Of a DNA stretch of 64,000 bases, positions 27,201 to 42,200 are shown in pieces. The DNA lies in contig NC_052018.1 in NCBI RefSeq assembly GCF_015832195.1, positions 56,729,666-56,793,665 on the forward strand. Direction: 5' to 3'. Under the pieces are notes generated by a model, which was not told where the DNA came from, searched no databases, and saw only the letters and a list, made by a program, of their open reading frames with translations. Position 1 is the stretch's first letter. Each line of letters opens with the position of its first letter. This stretch comes from Motacilla alba alba (Eukaryota > Chordata > Aves > Passeriformes > Motacillidae). A program made the position numbers and the translations under genes.

Positions 27201-30200
27201 ACATAGCACACTTGAACAAGTACTTGTAAATTCTTTTCTTTCCAGACTATTATGTTAACTACTAAGCTCAGGAAAATCCTTTCATCATCTATGGATTTAT
27301 CTTTTTGTTATTGGTCTCCTCAGCTGTACACTTAAGAAAACATCTTAAAAGAAAAGATACAAAAAAATCAGAAAATCGTTGAACACGACAGTGAAAAATG
27401 CTACCACTTCACTGGAGAACGGTTTCTCAAGTACAGAAATGCCAGGCAACACAGAGTTAAGCTCACTGGATTTTCTCTGTGAGACACTAGCTTTGAAACA
27501 AATTTTGTTTTTAAAGAAAAAGAAGTTCTGAAAACTCATTTTCCTTTGCCACACCAAAAACCTGCTTTTGAGGAGTCTAGTATCTGAATAAAAGGGACTT
27601 TTCAGATTCAGATTCCCATGTACTGGCAGAGCTCCACAAGGAAACTTGCACAACTCCACCTACAGTATATTTTCTAAAGCCTAGTGGTTTTGAATTTCAC
27701 AGGAGATTTACTCATAAATGTTTAATCATTAAGATATTTAGATATTTCTAACTAAAATAAAAGCTGCAAGCTCAAATAACAGTAGTTAAACCATGCTCCT
27801 GCAAATCTGCATGTGACTAATCTACTTGTGAGAAATCCTAAATACACGCAATAATTATTCAGCTTCATGTATGAAATAAAAACATTTTGATCTTAATAAT
27901 TCCAAAAAATCTTGTATAAATTCTGAAATACTTTATTTTGAAAGGTTTACTTTGCTTTTATTACTTTTCCCCATCTCTTTTAAGAAGAAGAAAGAGATGA
28001 GAATGTAAACCATTTTCTGAATTCAACCCACACTTAAAGACTGTAGTCCTGAAGGCAACCATTTTTCAAACAAGCTATTTGCTAAAACATTTGTTCATTA
28101 CTAACCAAAACTCAGTAGGGATATTACTCCTATTAATATTGTTATCTACACACTCACAAAGTCAGAATACCAGATGCTACAGAGATGATACTACATATGG
28201 ATATACTATCACATACACACGTTATATCAAGTCTTTGAAGAAAAAACAAACAAACTGAAAACCAATAAAATTATAATTTTTTTTTTGACAGCCAATTTGA
28301 GCATGGGAGTGTTGTGCCAACTCACACAAACCCATACTAAGATAAAAGATATACAAAATACTTGATATAAACAATTGTTGTCTGGAAAAATATTCAAGTT
28401 TTAATGAAAAACAACATTAATTTACATTTTTATCTGTAACATCATTGATATTCATATATTTCTAAGGAAAACATGCATTACTTCCAAGTGCTCCTGGACT
28501 GTATGTTTATGCACGTCAGTACTCCTGTGCAGCTTCCATATTCAGCTGTTTATTGGGAGAAAACTGCATAGTTAGACTGACATTCCCAATTCAGCCCCAA
28601 TAAAGGGCAGCACAGACCTGCTATGCTGCAAGTGTAGGACAGACAGATGCATTACTCAAAGATATAAGGAGTGCTGTATGGAATTCTAGAAGCTGGCATT
28701 GGTTCAGACTCAGTGTTTTCCATGACTAGAGACAAAACAAATAGAAAATTCTTATTACTTTGCTTGAGGTATAAACAGACCACAGCACACCTGGGCACAA
28801 ATATTCTATGATCTTGCCTATTGCTTATGCCAAAGTAGACTTTAGGGCTATCTGTTACTTGTTTTTAATTATCAAGCATCCATTTTTGTAGCCCCTACAT
28901 TCAAAACAGTCATATTAAAAACTGCCAAGCAAACAAAACAAACCCAAACCAACAAAAAAACCTGTTCAAATCTTTCTCATTCACAAAACAAGCTCCAATC
29001 AGCAAGCAAGTGAATATCCATCCCTTCTTCCCCAAATGAAGCTGCAGAATTTTAAAGCAATGTTCCCCAGCTATGGGCTTGATATGGTTCCATGCTTGAT
29101 GAAGCATGTAAATGACATCAAGCAGGTGTGACTAACAGCCTCAGAGTGCTTGCTTTGGTTCCCTCTCATCCACGCTGTACACGCTTTTTAACTACTATAT
29201 TGACACTGAGGTCTGCATTCCAGAAGGACATTGCCACTTGATCTAAAAATTAAGTTTACAGGACACCGCGACCTGCTGAGACTCTCGCTTAGTCTGAGCT
29301 CATAGGAAGGTCATTAAATCCTTTGTAAGGCCAAGCCTGAAACAGCCCCAATACCCAGGGTAATCTGGACTGTCCTATCTTAAGGTTGCCTCAGAATCAC
29401 TAACGGAAAAGCATTTTTACTGATGCAGATTCTTTACTTGTGCTCTCCAACAATCTTCTTTCTAATCTGCTGTCTTCACATTCAAAATCATATACAACTC
29501 GAGAAGCTAATCTTCCCAATGAAAGTATCAATATTTGAATAACTGCATTTCCCATTACTCTGCATTGATTCTTCAGTGGTTTCCTATACATGGAATTTTA
29601 CATGAGAAGATCATACTACTTGTAGGAGAACTTACTGCTAATGTCTAGCTGCAAATCAGGCATCTCAAAACAACAGCTGCCAAGCCTTTACCTCAAAGGA
29701 TCAGAATTTTCACATCAACACAGTTTAACAGCAGGACAGCTCTTCTTTAGGATCCATGTAACCCTATTGTTACCATTATGTTGTGAGCCTCTCAAAGAAC
29801 TGGTTTGAAAAACAGTGTATCTGTCTGCCTTGAGAGGAGTCTGAAACCATGGCAGTTTCCTATACAATTTGAACAGAGAACTGAAAGTGTACCCTCAGCT
29901 CCCCTCGGTCACTTCTGGCAATCTATTATTTGCCAGTATAAGTGCAGCCTAAGAGGAAAGAAGACAGAATCCAGGCAGTTGTCCTGTCCAAAATGTGTCT
30001 GTAATACCAAGTCCCCGGTCTTATTGCACGCTTTCACTGAAAAGCTACCCTCTGCTCTAGATCACCTCACATCAGTATGAGGTGATCAAATTCTAAGTGG
30101 TTGGACTGAAAGGCACAAAGTAGATGAGTTCACTACCAAATAGACTTGAATTATATAGAAATTGATCTGACAGCAGCAAAAATGCCCCTGAATAGAACTT

Positions 30201-33200
30201 GCAATACTTCCTTTAAAATAACAGCATCTTTAGTGATTTTGTTTTAAACTAATAGCATGAGAAGCAGAAGAGGGAAAGAAGTCTTTCTAAGCAGTCACAC
30301 AATTCTACTATTATCCTACTGGACCGTATATAATCACTCAATGTGAAATGTTTTTGTGAAAAAATGCTGTTTTAAAGAAGGCCAGGAGAACATTCTTACA
30401 GAAGAACTCCTGTTTTAATGAACTTTTCAAAAGAAGGCTTTTTCTCACTTTCTGAAATGTTCTTGATAAATTAATTTTGTAATTACTAAAGGCATTTGAG
30501 CATAATAAATCTCTAAGGCTTCCAGTCACATAGAATCTATAGCTAATGAAATAATCCAAAAGTTCATCCTGGGAAAATTCCCAGAAAATCACAGAGCAAA
30601 GGACCAATACATATCTAAGAAAACTGAAATATGCTAATATTCAGACATTTCTGTAACAAACACCTCTAAAGCGTGCAGAGAGAGAAAAAATCTTACCTAC
30701 TCTAGTCACACATTATTCTATTTTTAACTGAATTTTAGTTTAGGTTTATACTAATTGCTAATGTCTCAAAACCCACAAAAAATCCTGGAAGACATGAAAA
30801 TAAACAATGCCTCTAGGAAATGGTATTTCTTATTGCAGACATTCTTATGAATTATATCACGGTCTCTTGCAACACAGTGTAGTTAAAATAAACCCAATTA
30901 AATAACAAACACTGGAAAAAAAGTCAAGTCAGAAATGAGATGAATATGTGTAGATCAGCTCATTCCTCTTCCTACTCATCATCTGTGGCTTTAAAACTGT
31001 TTCCAGTAACGAGAATCATGTTTTCAGTACACTCACCTAGTGTAGTACGACTAAAAGTATGACCTCTGTGATGAAAGGATCTTTTAGTATGCAATGTAAT
31101 CTCTACTTTAGGTTCCAAAGGTTTCAAAGGAAAGTTTTGAGGTTTTTAAAGTAAAAGATTTCAGCTATTTCTGAAATTTAATTTTTCAAGCTATGTATAA
31201 TGTAAGGGAATGAAGAAAATTTTGTAATGATCTAAATATATATTAATCTTCCCTCAAAGACTTTATCCTCAAACCAATTATGCTCTAATAGATCAAACAG
31301 AATTCATTATATAAAAAGATTGTTTATATATTGGGTAAGAACCTGTTTTCCTCTATTTAAACACATGATCACAAACACATTTAAAACCCACCACATTTTC
31401 AGATGCAGTTCACACAAAATGAAAGGAGTGGATGCACCTACTTAACACAAGTACAACTTCTCCTTTTATCAGCAAGGCAGATGTTTCACTAATATCCATT
31501 GCTTTAGGTGAAAACCCACTTCCAACTCTGTTCTGCATAACTTAGTCTAGCACCTATGATTTTGAAGATATTCAGACTAAACAGCAGAATTGACAGGACC
31601 AAAGTGTATTTAAAACTGTTTTAGTAAGTTTAATATGTATCATAGTGACAGGGCAATAAAAAATGATCTCAAACTGCATTAGGGGATGTTCAGGTTAGAC
31701 ATCAGGAAGAATTTCGTTCTGGAAGGAAGTTGTTAAGCATTGGAATGGGCTGTCCAGGGAGGTGATGGAGACACCATCCCTGGAAGTGCTCAAGAAACGA
31801 CTGGATGTGACACTTAGTGCCATGGTCTAGTTGACAAGGTGACTTGGTAAAGCTTGAACTCAGTGATCTTGTAGGCCTTTTCCAACCTAAACAATGCAGT
31901 GATTCTGTGACCTTGCAAACCACTTAAAATGCATACGCTAAAACCAGGCAGTTCTCATGTGCTGTATATACAAAAGTGCTGTGATGGCAACATTACTGAA
32001 TGCAAAAGGTCTTCTACCAACACCATGATTATTGCAGAGTATTCTGCACTGACAGAAGTCTACTCAGTGTCAGCCCATGCCATTACTAGCACTGTCCTTG
32101 TCTCTTCCCCACCTTTTTCTTCTATCAAAACATCCAGAAAATGCTAAACTATCTCCTCAATGTCATTCTCCTCTTCTACGAGGGGTTCCAATTTACTAAA
32201 CTATACCAATTAACTTAAAACCAAAACCCAAAATCTATAGGACAAATAGAATACCTCTCTGTTTACTGTCTCACTTTTTAAAAGTTATATAGAGAAACAC
32301 TTTATTTATTTTGCCCATTGGATATGAGAGCTGTTTACATGCTATATACACTTCAGTAAAATGAGAGACAAAAAAGCCCTGGCAGCTCTACTGCTGCCAG
32401 ACGTCAGTCCTCCAGTTAGCGGAGACTGATCTAGATGGCAGGCATTAAAAAAGCCCAAATCCACCCCACCTTACCCTATCCAAGTTCAGCTGAAACAGCT
32501 GGGCTGATGGGTGGAAAAGCATGATTTATTTTTGCTTCCCTTCTCCATCCCTATGAATACAATGAAAACTTGTAAATGAACAAAATAATCTTGGGAAATT
32601 ATGCCAATAGATGAGGCTTTGTTTGCCATTCAAAACAGTACACTGTATAGAGAAGTCTGTACCGAAGGATACGCTTTCAATGAAAAAATAAGTAATGTTT
32701 ACCTTTTCAACCAATTGTTACTAAACATTGGTATGAAAAAGAGTTATGTAGAAAAAACCTCAGGGAGTTACACAATTCAGGACCATGCAGCTCCATACAT
32801 TGTGCTGCAGCTTCTTAAACACAGCATCTGATTTCCCAGTGGATGCCTCAGCTGTAGCTACTAGGAGAACCCTGGGCTCCCAAACCATGAGCAAGTCACA
32901 GTTTTCCTGAAAGTGAGAGACACAACTGCTCTAGTGTGCTTTAACACAGTAACCTCCTTATCCAAGGACTGATGCAGTTATCTCTAGCTAATGCATATGG
33001 TTGTTTGATTCCACAGCTCAAGTGACCAGGTAGTTTGTCCTTGCAGAAGAGTTAAGTAAACACTGGAGCAGTGGAACAGAACAAGGCTTAAATTCACACC
33101 TGTAGATCCACCGAGAGATACCTTTGCTGTAACATCAACCAATTCCAATCCTCATATAAGAGACCTCAGAATCAGACAGCACTAACATGAAAACACTGTG

Positions 33201-36200
33201 CTTCTGGCAGTGCCAGATCCCACAACATAATTATGTCTCCAATCAGCCAAAAGAATGCATAGAGATATTCATTCAAGGTTAGCCATCATTTTCATTCCTG
33301 GTTCAAGGTGTACAAGGGCACATATATGTGTTTGCTCTGAGAATAATCCTCCACATGGAGGACTATAGATAATATGTCTGTCACTTGCTTTGGGTTTCAT
33401 TTGAAAACATTTATTCTGTACTTAGGCACAATGAAGAGGCAGAATTTGGCCCCTATTTACAAAAAGCATAATGAAGTAAAAACTATTGCATCACAAAAAC
33501 AATTAAAAAATCCAACTTTTTAATTAGAGATTAAAATCAAATACATTTAGCAGCCTACACACCCACCTAATTATTTCTGAGTAATCTTATCAAACCATCA
33601 TCTTACATTTTTCTTGCAAATGTTAAGTTTCTACAGTACCATATATAAACAATGCAAGTAGTAGCACGTGTCCCAAGCATTCTTTTGAAGTAAAGAACAT
33701 TTATTGAATTCATGCTGATCAGGAACGTGCTAATTTACGACAACTTCTAACATTACATCACAATGGCAGTAGATATCACTGAAAGTGAGCACAAGTTATA
33801 GTATCCAGTTGTTTCTTTCTACAACTTGGAGAACAGAAGGTGATTCTACAGCAAACATCTATAAGCCTGCAGAGATAACATCAGCTTTCTGAAATCAGAT
33901 TGGCAGCATTATTTACAAGCTTTAGATAGCAGATAAAAAAGATGTAAGGAAAATGCAGACTATGACGCATTTTTTGTATTAATAAGAGTTATTTTTCTTC
34001 TAGCGCTGCAGATACCCTGAGAAAGTCATTATTAGTTTTGCTAAGCTCACCTGGACTATTTAAAAGCAAAGAAACTAAAACAAAAAAGAAATTTATTTTG
34101 TATTATATTACAAGTAGTTTGTGGTGCTCCCTATCAAAAACTACTTCACAAAATATAAAAACTGCAGTCCCTTGGAGTTGTAGATGCCCAACACTGAAGT
34201 AGCAACCTTCACTTTTGGTCTTAATAATATTTTTGCCTCTACTTTAAATTACCCTCCCTGAATCAGAGGAAATGGAGCTTTTAAGCAGGCTTTATTATTA
34301 TCTGCTTTCTAAAAAGAGGTAGAACAGTTAAATTTCACTTATTAATACAGGTAATTCCTACGTAATACAGTTAAATAGAATTTAACTCTATCTGCAACTC
34401 TCAAAGTCAAGTATCTTATGACCTCATAACTCTACTTGTGTCTTTAAAAGAACATACTTAACTACAGATAAAATATAGGAATGAAAATTAAAGATAAGAA
34501 AAAAAGATAAGAAAAAAATATAAGAATGAAAATTATGCAAGGAAGGAAAACAAAGCAATTTTTTCACACAGCTTTTCGCACAACAGAAATTCAGCAATGG
34601 CTAGTTACTCAGAGTTACTTAAATCAAATTAGCTTGCCATTCTACAAGTGGAAAGCTGTAAGAAAATATGCTTAGGATATCACAAATATCTTTCAAAATC
34701 AGCCATTAACACATTTTTGGAATGCAAAGTCTTGCTAGCTAAGTAAAAACAACCAGTTACTGCATAAACTACTGAATTTCTATATTACCCAGTAAGCCTC
34801 ACAATGTCAAATGACATCTTGACTGGAAAAAAATCTAAAAAAAATTTCAAATCTTGTAAATGCTTATGTAGCATTTTCCTAACATTTACATTCAAAGTAA
34901 AATAGTATCACCAACATCATGTGCAATATGCTGGAAAAAACAAGTCAGCTTGATATTTCAGGTCTTTATCATGACCAGAATAGCCACTACTTTCTCTATG
35001 ACATTAGCACTTTCAGCAAGTACTGAGTATTAATTCTAACAAAGTATTACCAGAAAATTCCATTAAATAGCCAAACAATTCATACATTATCAAACCTGAA
35101 AAATGCAGGACCATTGGCAGACACTATACTAGGAAACCCCTATGAAAGAGTTAAAATTTTGCCTCAAATCAAAAGAGCAAGGAAAAAAGTTTGAAGCAAA
35201 CATACTTCTATATTCAGAAATAGATCATGTCTTTAAAATACACCCACAACTTTACTTTCCATTTTGTAGTTCAGAAATTAGACTGGTCAGATATTTCATG
35301 GAAATATGTGTGTGGTAAAACCAAGCCACTCCATGAGAGTTTTCCCACATGCATACTTTTTGAGTTTTCAGAAAATTTATTAATAAACTACTTTTAGAAG
35401 GTTTTTCTACATATCAGTTAATGGAACATGTATGAATAAGTAAGCCCTTTCTATTTAGTATCCAGCTGTATAGGAAAATAAAATAATGGCCTGCAACCAC
35501 TTTGGTAACAAAAAATCTGAATATAGTTCCTTGTAAATAACATATGAAAAAGCACTTGAGACTAATATTGGTATCATCTGTTACAGAGAAAATGCACTGA
35601 AATGTTAGGTCCAACAATAAGGCAACACATTGGAGATCCAGCCGGGCAAAGATTTCAATTATATTGATTTTGCAGTTTCCTCTACCTACAAGGTCTGCAA
35701 AGTATTTTAGAATGCAGCAGCAACCTGTTACTGCTTTTACAGCAGTGGAGTTTTATAATCTTTGGGTCTTAGATGGGGGATATGAAAAAAAAAAAAAAAG
35801 CATGGAAAATGTTTGCATTGAACATAATTAGGCAGCAATACTCCCTTTAATTTACAACAGCACTACCTGATCTGAGGAGAGGTAAAAGAAGGCAAATCAA
35901 GACAGGCAGATTCACAAAGAGTGGCGGTGCCCAGCTCTAGGCTAAGACCACATTTCTAAAACTCTGGATTATCCTGGAGGGAACAGAATTCTCTACAAGG
36001 TTCAATCACAAACACAAAATGGTACAGCTGGGATTAGAAGACAGAAAGACTTTCCACTATCTCAGTGGCATTATTCCACTATCTCAGTGGCAAGCGAGAA
36101 AGTAGAAGTAACAGTACTATCCAGTGAATTAGTATCTTCTTTGTATAGGAATTTTGCAAGCAAGACTATTTGCACAGCAAATCTAAAGATGTAAACACAA

Positions 36201-39200
36201 ATAATAATGAAAATTAAATTCTGAATGAAGAAATACCGTTTGACTAAATAATTTTACAGTATCATGAAATACAGTATAAGTGCCTAATTCAATACCATAG
36301 TAGCTTTTTCACATCATCACATAGGTAGTGCCAAACTGTTAAAAACTACAGTACTTTAACATGTAAGCCTAACTATATGACCCATCCTCTCTGGTTTGAC
36401 AACCAGTTGCAGCTAAAATCCCTACTGACTATGCTCACACAGCACCTCCAATAAGCCAAAATCCACAGCAAGTGCTAAGTTTTCATAATCATCAGTAAGA
36501 GGAAGGTGATTAAGGTCTGAATATTCAAGGACAGGAAATTCTTCTCCATAGCCTTTTCTAAAAAGAACCACCCATTTTTATGCATTATGAATTATATATA
36601 AGTTTCTTTAAAACTGACTTCATCGCCAACTGCTACAAACATTTGCTTCTTCAAAAGGACCAAACAACTAAAAACCACAGAAAATTGTCTAGTAACACTT
36701 TTAAGTTTGGAAATCTCAAAGTATACGTTTTAATAGCCTTATTCAGTAAACCTTCCTAGATGGTTTTGTTTTTTGCACACATTTATGTGCCAATTATTAA
36801 CTCAAGAACTGGTGATACAGACAACCCTGGACACACCTTGTTCTCTTTGAGTGATTACTGGAACTTACTCTGAAAATTGTTTTGGTAAGAAAAGCTGATT
36901 TGCAGGAAGAGTCTTAATTGAAACCACATTTTCAGCTGCTGAAGATCCTCTACATGTGTGAGTAGTAAACAAAGATGGAGGTTTTCTTTATGCTCTGTAC
37001 CAGAAAGAAAACAAGTTTCCAATAAAGTACTGTTATCAAGGTACACTTGATGTGGTATGTTATAGATGTGCATTAGGTGGACACTACACCCCAAATCTTG
37101 CAAGTAACAGTAGAACAACTGTATTTCTTCTTCTCCTGTTGCTGTTTTTTTTATGCAGAAGCAGCCAAATCAGAAGCAAATATAATTTGGCTGAACATAC
37201 GTTATATTAGATTGAACTGCTGTACACAAAAGGTGAAAAGTTGCCACCAATTAATCAATACATATATATTCAGAATTTGTGTTTTAAATTATTTCAAAAA
37301 TTAAAAATTCCAAGAACATGCTTGGAGTCCTTATAGGAAAGAAACACCTGCTTGGTTTTAGCTAGGGCCCAGCTCACAACAGAAGTTCTTCAACTAGCAG
37401 CATGCATAACTGTTACAATATTCTCCTGAACAAGCAGAAGAGGTGACACACCGCATGGATTCATGGACACCTTCTCTGTATAGAGGCAGTCACAACCCCC
37501 CCCACCCCCCCACTTTAAGGACAGGCTCATCCTTTTTTACTACAGAGGTGAACTCTGCTTAAATGTGATTATCCATTAATGAAAACTCAAAGATGCAAGG
37601 AGTAGGAAAATTAAACCTATTCAAGGTCCTCACGTGAAAATACAACACCTCACAAAGTTAATCTTAATATGCTCTGTAGGTGCATAGTGACAACCAGAAG
37701 TTTGGAGAATGAATTTTCACGACATTCCAAATTGCTACTAGGAAATCTGTCACACCAAAAGATGCTCAACACTTATTTTGAAAGAAGCTCCAATTTTCTG
37801 TATGTTATTATTTGGCATATTAGCTGCAGCTTCCTTTGACCAGTCAGCTTCTGAAAGGATTCCAGAAAGGCCTGTATCAATATATGCCACTGCAACACCC
37901 TGCAGCTAATCTGTAAAAAACCCCAATCAATGAGGCACCAGAAGTTAGCATAGATAGACAGCTGGAGTAGAGATTGACAGGACAGGAAAAGGGGATGTGC
38001 TATCTAGAATCATATGGGGATGCAGTACAATGGAGTCAATCTTTAGATGAGATACAGAGTGTCAAATATTATCTGTTGCACGGTTGCATAAGAGCCTTCT
38101 GCAATGGGACTGTCCAGCAAGCCAAAACAGAGCCCTGGGTCAAGTGAGCAGGGGAGACATTAGAAGTTTTTTTGAATTTGCCTGTTTGTCACTTGAATCT
38201 TTTTTCTTTTTGAGTAAATAAAAACTGAAGAAAGAGCCTTAATTGTGAGAGGAAAACATGAGAAAGAAACTCAATCCTCTGCAATCCTTTACTGAATGCC
38301 ATAAGGTTGCAAAAAACACCCAAACACAAACACCCAAATACTCTGCTTTTCAGAAGCAGAGTTTTAAGAGAATTCTAGTGCTTCATTTGAGGCCAACAAG
38401 GAATGAGTCACTGTTCCTTACAACCTCTAGTGAGCAAGAAAGCAAGCTAACAACAGCACGCAGGCTCCAGAGAAGCTCTCATTTCACCTGGATCAAGGCA
38501 GCACATTGAGGCCAGCTCTGTATGCAACCGCAAACTACTGTGTGACAACAGCAATGTCTGAGTCACACACCTATAGAAACCCTCACTTCTCTGCACCTGC
38601 CTTCTGCCTTCTAAATGCTTTCCCAAGCCACCATCCTCTATCATTAGTTTCTACAGGACCAACACGATCCATATCAAACTACAATGACCAAATTTCATCT
38701 GTACCACAACCTATTGCAGAGCATACTACAGATCACATACACCCAAGTTAACTTAAAAGGCATTATGTTAATAGAATTAACCATGTCAGGGGAAGTCTGT
38801 TCTCCCTGAAATTGGTGCTTCAGCAACAAGAATAACAAGGTGCATATGAATCCATGGAAGTTTAATTGCTTCACACATAAAAATCTATCAACAAAATTAG
38901 CCAAGGCTTTTTAAAGCAGTTGAAAAAGTATGCATGCGTAACAAAATGGGATGAATAATGTATGTTTAAAACATAGATTTTTTACTTTTTTAAATGCACT
39001 TAGGATTTGCTAACTTGTCAAAACCAGCGATGAAGTCAAAGTACTTTGGTATCCTCTTGGGCGATGGAGCTGTCTCCCTCCTGTGCACCATGGCTGCTGC
39101 CAGGGTTTTTGCACTGTCTCCCCAGCTCCTCTGGAAATGACAGGAACAGAAGGATTGGAGCAATACAAGCAGAGATCAATTTCCCCATTTTATTCACTCA

Positions 39201-42200
39201 TGTTTTCTGCTGTACAGACAGCATCCTTGCTGATGTGAGCTTTCTGCTGGGCAAGAGGACTGATACTTTTTACTGCACAGTCCTTGGCAGAAAGACTGTT
39301 TCCCTCTCTGTGACCAGCTGTAATTTCATTCAAGCATGTTGTTGTCTCATGGCTCAATAGCCCAAAATTACAGACAGGCTCAGAGTGAAAACAGTTAATA
39401 GGACCTCTCTACTTAGGAATTAATTAGATTCAGTTGTTTTAGGATCCACATAACTGAGAAAGTAAGGGCACACTTAGGCCAAATCTCTTTTGGCAGAGAC
39501 TTACCACAGTACTACGTCACACCCTGATTTTGCAATCTATATCCATTGCTGCCAAACAGAGAGTAATGCTTCATTTAATCCACACCCTTGTATAATTTGG
39601 CTGAGAGTACTTCCTTTAGCCTGAAGGCTCAGCAGTAATTACCCTAACATACACCAATTTCAAGTAAATATAAATGGTGTTCTTTAGATAAAGTTTTTGG
39701 AATCTTCAAAGATTGCTGTTATTGTGCTCTGTATTTAGTGTAATTTTTAGAGAAATATTTTAATTAACTTACCTAGAAGAAATATGAGAAAGAACATATA
39801 AAAAAGGAACGTGTATCTTTGATCTCAGTATAAACAATTCTAGCAAGTTTAACTAGAAAATACAAACTCTTCTGACATTTATAACATCTTATCAATCAGA
39901 TAGAAGAAACTGGATAAGCAACCTTTTACAATAGAAGAACTAGATTGTCATTAATGTTAATGGTTATGTCTCTGTGTCTTTACTATTCTATTGGAACATT
40001 TTTGTGGTTAGATGAATCTATCTATACAACTTACATTTTCAAATTAAAAAATAATTTTTACTATTCATTTTTTAAATGTAAACACCCAGCTCTTGTACTG
40101 TAAGACAAGGTCCTGCATTTGTGCCTTGAGCCAGAACTCTGGCATGTTGTCCAATGATGTGGGCAGCACAGCAGGGTCACAGAGCTCTGAGGAAATTCCT
40201 TCCCCTGCAGAATGGCCTGAGCTGCCTGCAAGCCACGATGAAGGCACAGGTGTGTCCTGATACTCTTGATTTTTATTTACTGCTGAAGTCAGCTGTAAGC
40301 TGGAACATCATGAGCCCTTGTCATCTACTTGCACTGAAGAAACTGAGTCACAGCTACTTCAAAATGTAAATGGTATAGCCAAATAGGTTATAAAAGAAGG
40401 AGGTATAAAAAAATAACAATAACATCTTGTGATAGATATTCCTATTGTTTTAAAAGAAAACTAACTTTGAGAAAAATATCTGTAAGCTGTATTTTTCAGT
40501 TCTTCCATAGAGTTATAAGCAAATAATAATGAAAAAAAGTTTTATTTTCTTTCTTTCTTCCTTCTCTTACAAATTTCCCTTAAGTCAAAGTGAGAGATAT
40601 GAATATCTTAAAATGAATTATCATTTTCCCCACGGGAGTTCCCATTCAAATTAACAAACATATATAAAAAAGCACTTTAGACTTAATGCTCTTCTGCTTA
40701 TGGTAAAAATACTGTAAGCAAACATCAGTGTAATTACATCAGTTGACGCTTGCTGAGAGCTGATCTGTGGGGCTGAGCTGGTGATTTCTCTCTACTGAGT
40801 TCTCCTACCATCTTTTAAAAAATAAAGAGAAAATCTGTTAACTGGATCTAAAAATTCATTGTAATAAATACTCAGTGACTATGCAGTCATCTTTAGTTAA
40901 AACAAAGGCTTGTAATGACTGTAAAGGTATGTTTATCTTTAGTTAATAAGAGGAAAAATTCCCACAACAGAATAATATACTCAAAAACCAAGGGACTAAA
41001 ATAAGTCAAGTTTACTCACTTAGAAAGTGCTAGTATTCTGCATTAATGCTATCTATTACTACAGACCAAGTGGTGGTGGGGATGCTTAAGTAATTCAGTT
41101 TCCAAAAGAAAGAAAACACACATACTTGATCCAGCCACAGGGTTAAAATCAGTTACATCCTACAAATTACAGAAGACATGAGAATTCTTCAAAGCTGCAA
41201 TAAGATACTTCTTGCAATAACAGACAGCAACTTGCATTTCTACATTTAAGAATGTAAAAGAAAATACTAGGCAAACTTTTTAATTTTTTGCATCAGTGTC
41301 CCACTAGAATAATTAAATGAAAAGGATCATATTTTTAAAAAATCCATCCCCACAAAAATAGAAGAACAGTTCTCTTGAGAATTTTTTAAAATTTAAGTTT
41401 CTGAAAGTGTCAGGCTGAATTAGTTCCTCAGATATGTGACTGAGCAGGAAGGCAGCAAACTGCCTAAGACCATAGAAAAATAACTGCAAAGTGAGAGACA
41501 AGTACACGGCACTTATTTCTTACATCTTGATGCACATTCCCCTTTTTCAAACACATGACACAATCTACTAGCAGCAGATTGCAGCGTGCAGGAAGCTAAC
41601 CACTCCGCAAGCATTTATTCTCATGCATCACTTCCTATGCTGGCAGCACCTCTATAGCACATACTGAAAGTGTTCTGCATTTCTGTGCAGTTCCAGACTC
41701 CATGGGTAGCAGACTGCTAATCAAAACATATTTCACCCACTGGACTGCCTGATCACATTGAGGCCATTAGAAATATCCCTTAGTGAAGGGGGAACTTGGA
41801 TTTCTTCCTCTGTAGGAGTAGAAGTAGTAAGAATAAATGGAAAAGATAAACAGATCAGGCAAACAATGAAAAGACTACTAAACTATTTTGCACAGGCCTC
41901 ATAACATCACTTTATTATTTTCTCAATCAATAACACAAAAAAAGGCCAGCAGATTCACCAATGCTAATGAAATTAAGAAACGTTATGAAATTATTATACA
42001 TAAACTACTTCCCTTTTTTGAGTTTTTTCATAAATAAAATAAAATTAGTTTCCTATCATTAACTATAGCAGATTGTATGACACTCAAACCACTTTCAACT
42101 AATAGTGTGGGTTCTGAACCATTTTTAGGTGTGTATTTGGTTCTCTTCACCGTAACATGTTTCTGCCCCAATTTTAAGAAGATGTGGGGATAAAAAGAAA

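Noticed and set aside
38258..38751. Cluster of overlapping open frames near 38.3-38.9 kb on both strands
   Set aside because: No frame shows domain motifs, and frames on both strands are open by chance; no phase-compatible splice sites were found.
41126..41159. 34-nt exon-like segment with a good GTATGT donor (minus strand)
   Set aside because: In the required phase it hits a TGA after three codons. It could be a poison exon but there is no positive evidence.
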